This document shows positions 13,684 through 20,463 of a DNA stretch of 32,031 bases, one piece after another (within the stretch, counting starts at the first letter, position 1; each line of letters opens with the position of its first letter). This DNA is from JBBTYG01 sp964418085. Its GTDB lineage: Bacteria > Patescibacteriota > Minisyncoccia > UBA6257 > 2-01-FULL-56-20. The position numbers and the translations under genes were made by a program. The notes under the pieces are model-generated. The model was given only the letters and a program-made list of their open reading frames with translations. It was not told where the DNA came from and did not search any database. The stretch covers positions 1 to 32,031 of the forward strand of contig CAYQKB010000006.1 in the NCBI GenBank assembly GCA_964418085.1, in the 5' to 3' direction.

Positions 13684-15042
13684 ATGAGTAAAGAATTTTG
13701 GAAAGCGTATTATCACGAAAGAATTCAAGATTTAGTCGGATTTTTGATTCCCGAAAGGGAGGCCGTTCTTGAAATCGGCACGGGGGATGGAGACCTGCTT
13801 GCATCATTGAATCCAAAAGATGGCACGGGGATAGACATCGATCCGAAAAAGATTGATGCGGCAAAAAATAAATATCCAAAAATGGATTGGCGTGTCATGG
13901 ATGCTGCCGATGTATCTTTCGACAAGTGCTTTGACTACGTCGTTCTCTCGGATGTCCTGGGGCGCTTTGCCGATGTTCAGGATGTTTTTCACGAACTGCA
14001 TGCGGTCTCTCATGATCGCACGCGCGTGATAATTACTTATTTTAATTATGTTTGGGAGCCGGTTCTTCGCCTCGCGGAATTTCTCGGTCTGAAGTCCAAA
14101 CAGCCGCCTCAACACTGGCTTTCGGGAAAAGATATCGAAAACCTTTTATATATATCCGGCTTCGAAGTGATAAAGAGCGGCAAAAAAATACTGCTTCCAT
14201 TTTATATTCCGATACTTTCAACGTTTGTGAATCGATATATCGCGAATCTCCCATTTATAAATCGATTTTGCCTCGTTCAATATATTGTAGCGCGACCGAT
14301 GGAGAGAAAAAGTAGGGAGTATTCTGTTTCCGTGATTGTGCCCGCGAGAGACGAAAAGGGGAATATCGAGCAGGCTATTCTACGTCTGCCGCAGTTTGGC
14401 TCGAGCTTGGAGACAATTTTTATTGAGGGGCATTCAAGCGACGGCACGCTAGAAGAAATTGAGCGCGTCACAAAAAAATATGCCGGCAAAAAGAATATTC
14501 GGTTCGCGGTGCAGGACGGGAAGGGGAAGGGCGATGCGGTGCGAAAAGGGTTTGCTATGGCAGCGGGGGAGGTGCTTATGATACTCGATGCCGATTTGAC
14601 GGTGCCGCCGGAAGAGCTGCCGAAATTTTACGATGCGATACGCTCGGGCCGCGGGGAATTTATAAATGGCTCACGGCTTGTCTATCCGATGGAGAAAGAG
14701 GCGATGAGATTTTTGAATGTTTTGGGAAATAAATTTTTCAGTTTGATGTTCAGCTGGCTGCTTGGCCAGCATATTAAGGATACACTCTGCGGAACGAAGG
14801 TGCTCTTCGCCGAAGACTATAAAAGAATCGCCCGCGGCCGTACGTACTTCGGTGATTTCGACCCGTTTGGAGACTTTGATCTTATCCTTGGGGCAGCAAA
14901 ACTGAATTTGAAAATAGTTGATTTGCCCGTCCATTATCGGGAGCGCACCTACGGCTCCACCAAAATCAGCCGTTTCCGTCACGGTTTGCTGCTTCTTAAA
15001 ATGTGCGTTTTCGCCGCTCGCAAGCTAAAATTAAGGGAATAA
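13684..15042 (+). CDS. Fusion of SAM-dependent methyltransferase and GT2 family glycosyltransferase
   Basis: The 452-residue protein combines two enzymes. Residues 1-205 are a class I methyltransferase-like domain with motif I EIGTGDGD (30-37) and the acidic GTGIDID at 47-53. Residues 212-452 are a GT2 glycosyltransferase of the DPM1/GtrB type, with SVIVPARDE (216-224), EGHSSDGT (248-255), KGKGDAVRKG (280-289), DADL (302-305) as the DxD-like metal site, and the acceptor-side TLCGTKVLF (367-375). Enzymes like this transfer a sugar to polyprenyl phosphate or to lipid-linked glycans; the substrate is not readable. The methyltransferase half resembles the next gene, including its C-terminal (L/F)PxYIPxxSxxxNxxxxxLPxxN segment. 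A TATTAT lies 8 bases before the ATG. It is first in a three-gene operon. Confidence 0.88.
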   Translation: MSKEFWKAYYHERIQDLVGFLIPEREAVLEIGTGDGDLLASLNPKDGTGIDIDPKKIDAAKNKYPKMDWRVMDAADVSFDKCFDYVVLSDVLGRFADVQDVFHELHAVSHDRTRVIITYFNYVWEPVLRLAEFLGLKSKQPPQHWLSGKDIENLLYISGFEVIKSGKKILLPFYIPILSTFVNRYIANLPFINRFCLVQYIVARPMERKSREYSVSVIVPARDEKGNIEQAILRLPQFGSSLETIFIEGHSSDGTLEEIERVTKKYAGKKNIRFAVQDGKGKGDAVRKGFAMAAGEVLMILDADLTVPPEELPKFYDAIRSGRGEFINGSRLVYPMEKEAMRFLNVLGNKFFSLMFSWLLGQHIKDTLCGTKVLFAEDYKRIARGRTYFGDFDPFGDFDLILGAAKLNLKIVDLPVHYRERTYGSTKISRFRHGLLLLKMCVFAARKLKLRE

Positions 15043-15043
15043 T

Positions 15044-15745
15044 ATGATACATCAAACTCCGTTTGTGAACGAAGAAGTCAAAAGCCATTTTGACGAAGTT
15101 GCGGGCGACTACGATTATTGGAAAAGAAAAAATTGGTATTACTATCAGGAATTAAAAAATATAGCGGCAGAGCACAGTGCAAAAAACAAAAATGTTTTGG
15201 ACGCGGGCTGCGGAACCGGCACAATTCTTCGGTCTCTCGAAATACAGCGGGGGACTGGCATAGATGTTTCTCCGGAGATGATAAAGATCGCCGCTCTCCA
15301 GCAAAAAGAATATCCCCATCTGCGTTTTTTTGTTTCCGATATTGAATCGCTCGATGCAAAAGAAAAATATGATCTGATACTGCTCTTCGATGTCGTTGAG
15401 CATTTACCCAATGTGGAGTCTGCACTCAAAGCCCTTCGCCGCGTGTCTACTGAACATGCTCAAGTTTTGGTTACTATGGCGAATCCGCTCTGGGAGCCAG
15501 TCTTAATGCTTGCTGAAAAATTTCATCAAAAAATGCCGGAAGGACCGCACAATCGGATAAGCAATGAATCGTTAATTACGATTGCCGAAAACTGCGGATT
15601 CAAATTAATTGATCGGCAGCATCGTTTGCTGTTTCCAAAATATATACCGCTGGTTTCTTTTGTATTAAATTCCGTAGTTGGCAGACTGCCCCTTGTGAAT
15701 AAACTTTCTTTCATAGAAGTTTTTATTTTTGAACGAAGCATATGA
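15044..15745 (+). CDS. Class I SAM-dependent methyltransferase
   Basis: The 233-residue protein has the motif I LDAGCGTGT (52-60), the acidic end of strand 2 (TGIDVSPEM), DIESL and the FDVVEHLPN motif typical of UbiE/Coq5-like enzymes (Methyltransf_11/23 type). The C-terminal third matches that of the preceding fusion protein, so the two methyltransferase domains are paralogous. It starts one base after the upstream stop codon and its stop overlaps the downstream ATG (ATGA). It therefore belongs to the same transcript and probably modifies the same glycan or lipid carrier. The substrate is unknown. Confidence 0.9.
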   Translation: MIHQTPFVNEEVKSHFDEVAGDYDYWKRKNWYYYQELKNIAAEHSAKNKNVLDAGCGTGTILRSLEIQRGTGIDVSPEMIKIAALQQKEYPHLRFFVSDIESLDAKEKYDLILLFDVVEHLPNVESALKALRRVSTEHAQVLVTMANPLWEPVLMLAEKFHQKMPEGPHNRISNESLITIAENCGFKLIDRQHRLLFPKYIPLVSFVLNSVVGRLPLVNKLSFIEVFIFERSI

Positions 15746-17079
15746 ACCACGATAGATTGCTCACGTGGAAACGTGATGTCTTAGTCGCCGGTGGCATTTT
15801 TTTGTTTGCGCTTGTTCTGCGCGCACCTCTCTATGCGTATCCGCCGGTAGCGGTCGTTGATGAAGGCGCATTCGTCTCTTTTATTTCAAGTACGGTGCGG
15901 GGAGAGCCGTTTTTCGAGGTGCATCCTCCACTGGGATGGCTCTATATGACCCTTGCGGCACACCCCGATCGTTCATCTCTGTGGCCCGAAGCAATGTATG
16001 CCGTCGGCCAGTCGTTTGGCGGGTTTCCGTACGAAAGAGTTCGGCTTGCAAACGTGATCCTTGGGTCGCTACTCGTTGTTGTTATATATGCGATCGCCCG
16101 AGTTTTAGGGTTCAACTACAAGAGGGCTGCGATACCGGCGTTGCTTGCGGCGCTCGATAATGCGCTTGTCTTACACTCCCGTATCATAATGCCGGACTCG
16201 CTCTTTCTCCTGCTGGGATTCTCCGGCATACTCGCATTTTTATGCGCGCTTAAGGCGCCGCGAGAATGGTCTAGGGTTTTACTCATTATGCTTTCCGGCA
16301 TACTTTTTGGGCTTGTTATCTCGGTAAAGTGGACTGGACTCGGGTTTTTCGCAGCCGCAGCGATTTTCTTGTTATATAAAAAGCTGTGGAAAGATATTGT
16401 AAAACTTGCATGCGTAATGTGTTTTACCTACATCGCTGTCTTCGTTCTGTATTTCAGTTTGTTCCACCCCGGCCCGGTTAATATGAAGTTGAGTATCGAT
16501 TTGCCGAACGATCCCGCTACGCGCGCGCAAGTATCGGAGCTCCAGTTTCCGCGAACGGGAGATATTCAGGGTACCGTTAAATCTTTTTTGGATTATAATC
16601 GGCTGATATATCTCACTCATACCGACAAAAAATTTATTCAAGCAAGCCCGGACGGCGGCAAGCCCTTTGAATGGCCGTTCTCGTTCGACCCCTTTGTGTA
16701 CTGGGGCGATGGCAAAGGCGTTGAAATCGGAATCCTTGGCAATTTCTTTTCTTGGGGAACTGTTTTCGTTGCAGTCATGTATTATTGTGTCGCGATTCCA
16801 TTTAATTATTTCAAAAAAAAGATAAAGCCAGGCTGGCCGCTATTTTTACTCGCAGCATACCTCGCGAACTATCTTCCGTTTTTTCTTATTCCCAGCCAGC
16901 TCTTCCTTTTCCACTATCTTGCGGCGGTCAATTTCGGATATCTGCTTGTTCCATTTTTGATTGAAGACTTAGTTGCAGTAAGAAAGAGGGACACGCTTGA
17001 AGGGGAGCTCTCTGGCGCGCTTCTCATTGGCGCATTTTTGATGTTTCTCGCTGTATCAAAATTTACCTACGGGTTCTAG
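15742..17079 (+). CDS. GT39-like (PMT/ArnT family) integral membrane glycosyltransferase
   Basis: The 445-residue polytopic membrane protein has about 9-11 hydrophobic segments. The GT-C fold signature is present: an Asp-Glu pair in the first outer loop (D40, E41), then HPPLGWLYMT (61-70). RANVILGS-like and RIIMPDSLFLL segments, the second a PMT-type stretch, follow. Such enzymes use polyprenyl-phosphate sugars to glycosylate proteins or lipids on the outer face of the membrane. Its position after a GT2 enzyme and a methyltransferase suggests a short pathway: the GT2 enzyme loads the polyprenyl carrier and this protein transfers the sugar outside. That order is inference. Overlap with the previous gene (ATGA) indicates coupled translation. 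Confidence 0.85.
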   Translation: MNHDRLLTWKRDVLVAGGIFLFALVLRAPLYAYPPVAVVDEGAFVSFISSTVRGEPFFEVHPPLGWLYMTLAAHPDRSSLWPEAMYAVGQSFGGFPYERVRLANVILGSLLVVVIYAIARVLGFNYKRAAIPALLAALDNALVLHSRIIMPDSLFLLLGFSGILAFLCALKAPREWSRVLLIMLSGILFGLVISVKWTGLGFFAAAAIFLLYKKLWKDIVKLACVMCFTYIAVFVLYFSLFHPGPVNMKLSIDLPNDPATRAQVSELQFPRTGDIQGTVKSFLDYNRLIYLTHTDKKFIQASPDGGKPFEWPFSFDPFVYWGDGKGVEIGILGNFFSWGTVFVAVMYYCVAIPFNYFKKKIKPGWPLFLLAAYLANYLPFFLIPSQLFLFHYLAAVNFGYLLVPFLIEDLVAVRKRDTLEGELSGALLIGAFLMFLAVSKFTYGF

Positions 17080-17109
17080 CAGAAGTTTTACGTAAGTTCA
17101 AGGATAAAA

Positions 17110-17143
17110 CAAAACCCCAGCATCCAAAGATGACGGGGTTTTG
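17110..17143. terminator. Bidirectional terminator between convergent operons
   Basis: CAAAACCCC (17110-17118) pairs with GGGGTTTTG (17135-17143), with an inner CATC/GATG stem around CAAA. Read on the minus strand the stem is followed by TTTTATCC, so it suits the pilin operon. On the plus strand it ends with TTTTG after the glycosyltransferase gene. Confidence 0.85.
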
Positions 17144-17163
17144 CGCTGAAAGAAAATAAAATA

Positions 17164-17580
17164 CTACGAACAGCCAACGCCGGTAACATCTCCTCCGATG
17201 AGGGATCCGACAAGAAGCGGAAGTCCTCGTGCGAAGAGAGCGGCTACGATCGCAATCGCGCAATAAATGAGTATATTGCTTGCTGCTTTGACCTTTTCCG
17301 GGTCTCCTCCTGCAGTGAGATACTTATATGCCGCAACCAAAGCAAAGATGGCAGCGAGTACTACCAAGAAGGTGAAAAACCATCCAAATACTGTGACGCA
17401 AAGAAAGGTCTTGAAATTGCCAAGACTCGTAAGCGCGGTCGGTGTCGCCGGGACTGTGGGTCCGCCGACGCCTGTTCCAGTGCCACTGTCAGTTCCGCTG
17501 CCGAATGCAAAAGCCAAAAGGGGAGAGACGGCCACTGCGGTAGAAAGGGACGCTACGAAATACTTAATTCTGTTATTCAT
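17164..17580 (-). CDS. Type IV secretion system pilin-like protein (copy 4)
   Basis: The 138-residue protein has an N-terminal signal-like segment (5-25), a Gly/Thr/Pro linker (26-52) and two hydrophobic helices (about 60-88 and 103-128) joined by the loop YLTAGGDPEKVKAA. That loop is shared with the three neighbouring pilin-like proteins (consensus T-S/A-G-G-x-x-E-K). The layout matches TrbC/VirB2-like small pilins, including the T4SS pilin family (PF18895) described mainly from Patescibacteria. It is the last gene of the minus-strand run and ends at a terminator. Whether it polymerises into a pilus or forms a membrane channel is unknown. Confidence 0.82.
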   Translation of the reverse strand: MNNRIKYFVASLSTAVAVSPLLAFAFGSGTDSGTGTGVGGPTVPATPTALTSLGNFKTFLCVTVFGWFFTFLVVLAAIFALVAAYKYLTAGGDPEKVKAASNILIYCAIAIVAALFARGLPLLVGSLIGGDVTGVGCS

Positions 17581-17684
17581 TGTTCTTATATATATTTTTT
17601 CGACCTTTCTGGTATTTCTTCAGCTATTTCTAGCCGTATGTATACTATACCATATTCAAGATTTTGCATAGGGTTAGCAGGGTG

Positions 17685-18032
17685 TTAACAAGTCGAAACC
17701 GCGCCACCTCCGAAAATGCTGCTAATAAGTCCCGGAAACGCCTTTGCGACAAGCGCTACCATGACTCCAATCACTGCATAAATAAGGGTTTTCTTCGCTT
17801 TATCTACCTTTTCCGAATCTCCCCCTGATGTCATAAAAAAGTAAGCGCCAACAAGACCCATGATCGCGGAGATCACTATTAAAAAAGTGAACATCCACGC
17901 AAATATTTTGCAGAGTATTTTATCGTTTATGTCTTGTACGCTGTTTATTGTGAGCGCATATGCCGGAGATGCGGCGAAAAGAGCAAGTATCCCCAGTACC
18001 GAAGCAGCATGGTTTTTAAAAACAGCCTTCAT
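17685..18032 (-). CDS. Type IV secretion system pilin-like protein (copy 3)
   Basis: From the ATG at 18032 the protein has about 115 residues. It has a signal-like N-terminus ending in SPAYA, then two hydrophobic helices around the loop MTSGGDSEKVDKAKK and a Gly-rich C-terminal tail with a final Cys. The frame continues upstream to a TTG at 18071, but that would overlap the previous gene; the ATG lies 7 bases after the previous stop and begins with a normal Lys-containing signal n-region. It is closely related to the pilin-like proteins on both sides. Confidence 0.82.
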   Translation of the reverse strand: MKAVFKNHAASVLGILALFAASPAYALTINSVQDINDKILCKIFAWMFTFLIVISAIMGLVGAYFFMTSGGDSEKVDKAKKTLIYAVIGVMVALVAKAFPGLISSIFGGGAVSTC

Positions 18033-18039
18033 GATACGT

Positions 18040-18366
18040 TTATTGGAAAATGTTTTGAATGACGCTTGCAACCCCTTTTGCCATGAGTATTACCACAAAC
18101 CCAATCGCCGCATAGAGGATGGTTTTCCTGCCGGTCGAGAATTTTTCCGAATTTCCGCCGGAGGTTACCATCATATATCCGCCGATAAGCACCATGATTG
18201 CCACAAGCGGTCCGCCAATGACTATAAGAAAGTCGGCGATTTTGCCAACGACCCACTGGAAATCGTGCCCCGCAAAAGGATCGGGAAGGGTGAATGTTTG
18301 AGGAGGGTAGAGATCCGCGAAAGCAGTTTTTGTGAGCCCGAGGAAATGTAAGATGCTTTCGTACAT
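18040..18366 (-). CDS. Type IV secretion system pilin-like protein (copy 2)
   Basis: The 108-residue protein has a short N-terminus with LTKTAFADLYPP, in which AFA-D resembles a cleavage site. A hydrophobic helix (about 40-65), the loop MVTSGGNSEKFSTGRK and a second hydrophobic helix (about 83-102) follow. The signal-like region is short for a normal signal peptide. It belongs to the same small two-helix pilin-like group as its neighbours and is separated from the next gene downstream by only 7 bases. Confidence 0.82.
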   Translation of the reverse strand: MYESILHFLGLTKTAFADLYPPQTFTLPDPFAGHDFQWVVGKIADFLIVIGGPLVAIMVLIGGYMMVTSGGNSEKFSTGRKTILYAAIGFVVILMAKGVASVIQNIFQ

Positions 18367-18451
18367 AAGGATAATACAGATAGTATATCAGAATTTATTT
18401 TTGTGTCATCTCATCCTGGGTTGTTGCGTCTTTATCATTCCTCGCCCCCCC

Positions 18452-18495
18452 CTGTCATTCCCGCGCTCGCATTCCCGCCTTCGCGGGAATGACAG
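18452..18495. repeat. Palindromic dispersed repeat within the pilin operon
   Basis: CTGTCATTCCCGCG (18452-18465) pairs perfectly with CGCGGGAATGACAG (18482-18495). It fills most of the 181-base gap between pilin copies 1 and 2. It is of the same general class (CTGTCAT start, CCCG core) as the element inside ksgA. Without a T tract on the minus strand side it may act as a processing or attenuation hairpin. Confidence 0.85.
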
Positions 18496-18547
18496 AAAAA
18501 AAGAAGGGAAGAGAAAAAAAGAAAAATTGAAAATTTGTCAGACTCCT

Positions 18548-19078
18548 CTAACGCACCATGCACTGTAGGGTCAGGGGAATAAAGTTTGCAAGCCCTAAAA
18601 CATTGATGAATGTGCTCACAATAAGATACGCCGAGAGCATAATAAGAACGCCAATGATTGTTCCGGTGAGTATTTTTTTCCCTTCGGAAATTTTCCCCGG
18701 ATTTCCGCTCGAGATAATTATAAGTATTCCGCCCCAGGCAAAAAGGATTGGTGCGCCAGCGTAGAGCGCAAGCGATTCGCCGAATGCGATGACGTGGAGC
18801 AGGGTGTGGATAAGGTCGCACAAGCTCATACACGCATGCTGGCTTGGAGCGGTTACCGGAGGCGGGTAGTTCCCGTTTGCATCCGGCGGTCCATTAGCTG
18901 GTTGAACCGTAATTGGGGGAGTGCATGAAACGATTCCCGACATGCCGGTCTCGGAATCAACGCCACCCCAGTATCCGCCGCTTAAAATATTTGGCACATG
19001 CGCAGAGCTGACAGCCGGAATAAAAAGGATTGCTGTTGGGAGTGCGAGATACAGAAAGAATTTTTTAATTGCAGGCAT
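18548..19078 (-). CDS. Type IV secretion system pilin-like protein (copy 1, longer)
   Basis: The 176-residue protein has a clear signal peptide (MPAIKKFFLYLALP start, VSSAH cleavage-like region at about 24-27). A Gly/Pro/Asn-rich region with several Cys (about 28-90) follows. Two hydrophobic helices around the loop IISSGNPGKISEGKK match the loop consensus of the other three copies. It is longer than its neighbours because of the Cys/Pro-rich insert. It begins 12 bases after the stop of the solute-binding protein gene, so the two are probably cotranscribed. Confidence 0.8.
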   Translation of the reverse strand: MPAIKKFFLYLALPTAILFIPAVSSAHVPNILSGGYWGGVDSETGMSGIVSCTPPITVQPANGPPDANGNYPPPVTAPSQHACMSLCDLIHTLLHVIAFGESLALYAGAPILFAWGGILIIISSGNPGKISEGKKILTGTIIGVLIMLSAYLIVSTFINVLGLANFIPLTLQCMVR

Positions 19079-19090
19079 CCGGTTAAAGTT

Positions 19091-20377
19091 TTATTGAAGC
19101 TGGCCGATTCTATACGCCGCCGTTCCAACCGAGTCTCTTATACTCGATCGTCCGCTCACCGCATTTCCGATCGCATCGTTGAGCGCACTGTGTATCTGCT
19201 CGTTGTTTGCATGATACCACGAGCGGTCTATAAGCGCTGACTTCGCAAAAACCCCCAAATCCAAATCGCTTATTACTTGAGAGATGAGGGATTTGAGCGC
19301 CGGCGGGTGGCCCGCAGCTGCAAGATATGCCTTCGCTATCGCTTCGTTTGTAGTCGCCTGCTCTACAAAGTCCCATGCTTGCCCCGGAATTTTGGTTTGT
19401 TTTGAAACGGCAAGAGTGTAATAGGAGGCATAATCTACGGAAGTACTGGAATCGGGTGCTATTTGAGGAAGTGGGGCAATGCCGATATGCATGAACGGAT
19501 TTTTACTTTTTATTGCCGCCAAAGACGATTGATAATTAAAAATCATTGCGGTATTTCCGGCGGCAAAACTGTCGATTGAGTTTTGCTGGTTGTCATTCCA
19601 CGTGTAGGCGGTTGAAGCAGCGTTTGCGAATTGAATATAGAACGTAAAAGCATCAACTCCTGCCTTATTCCCGAGTACGCCGGCGATCGATTGGCTTGCG
19701 GCGTTCTGTGTTTGTGGCGCGTTCTGCATCAAAAGCGCGATGAGGAGATCGACTCCCGCATCCACGGTTTTTTCCGTACCGCCGATTGCCGCCGCAGACT
19801 TGATGATCTGTCCGCGCTGGTTTACATTCGCGAGCTTCGGAACGATAGTCTGAAATTCATCCCAAGATTTGGGAGGATACACAATGCCTGCTTGATCAAA
19901 CAAATCTTTGTTATAAATGAGCGCCAAGCTATCCAGATAAAGGGGGAGTGCATAGAGCTCTCCTCCCACTATTGTGTCAGCCTTGACTACGACAGGGAAG
20001 ACGTCGAGATCTGCAGACGTGTATTGTTTTTTATCGAGCGGAAAGAGCTTATCTTTTTCCGCTGGGATGTCATTGTTGTTTATATAAAATACGTCCGGCC
20101 CTGCTCCCGCCGCCATCGCGTTTAAAAGCGTATCTTTGTACGTCGCAGGGTCCAACTGCTTATAAATTATTATTGCTCCGGGGCGGGATGCCTGATACGC
20201 GCCGCTGATGCTTGCAAATATTCCACTGCTTTCAATTCCCCAGACATTCAAAGTGAAAGGCGCGATAGTCACTGCAGGTCTTCGTGTGTTTGTAAAGATA
20301 AGATAAAAAAGAATCCCAAAGACCAAAACGATTCCAACAATGATGAAATATTTTTTCGGTATCTTCTTCATTCCCAT
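19091..20377 (-). CDS. Membrane-anchored ABC-type sugar-binding protein (extracellular solute-binding family 1)
   Basis: The 428-residue protein starts with a basic stretch and one hydrophobic anchor (about 10-28) without a lipobox cysteine, so it is TM-anchored rather than a lipoprotein. The body matches MalE/UgpB-type binding proteins: TYKDTLLNAMAAGAGPDVFY, the hinge-like ELYALPLYLDSLALIYNKDLFDQAGI, PPKSWDEF and the late GQAWDFVEQATTNEAIAKAYLAAAGHPPA. These proteins normally deliver sugars or oligosaccharides to an ABC permease. No permease or ATPase gene lies in the window. It is followed after 12 bases by four pilin-like genes. It may bind an extracellular glycan as part of an envelope apparatus, but that is inference from context alone. 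Confidence 0.88.
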   Translation of the reverse strand: MGMKKIPKKYFIIVGIVLVFGILFYLIFTNTRRPAVTIAPFTLNVWGIESSGIFASISGAYQASRPGAIIIYKQLDPATYKDTLLNAMAAGAGPDVFYINNNDIPAEKDKLFPLDKKQYTSADLDVFPVVVKADTIVGGELYALPLYLDSLALIYNKDLFDQAGIVYPPKSWDEFQTIVPKLANVNQRGQIIKSAAAIGGTEKTVDAGVDLLIALLMQNAPQTQNAASQSIAGVLGNKAGVDAFTFYIQFANAASTAYTWNDNQQNSIDSFAAGNTAMIFNYQSSLAAIKSKNPFMHIGIAPLPQIAPDSSTSVDYASYYTLAVSKQTKIPGQAWDFVEQATTNEAIAKAYLAAAGHPPALKSLISQVISDLDLGVFAKSALIDRSWYHANNEQIHSALNDAIGNAVSGRSSIRDSVGTAAYRIGQLQ

Positions 20378-20463
20378 TAAGTGTAGAACGAAATTGTCCG
20401 GGAGAAAAGACCATAAAATAACGCTTTATAGAAAACAAAAGGTTCGCCCTTACTGTGTAGAAC

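Noticed and set aside
17164..19078. Classical type IV pilin (PilA/prepilin) genes
   Set aside because: There is no prepilin G-F-x-x-x-E cleavage motif; the two-helix layout with the T-S-G-G-x-x-E-K loop fits VirB2/TrbC-like pilins instead.
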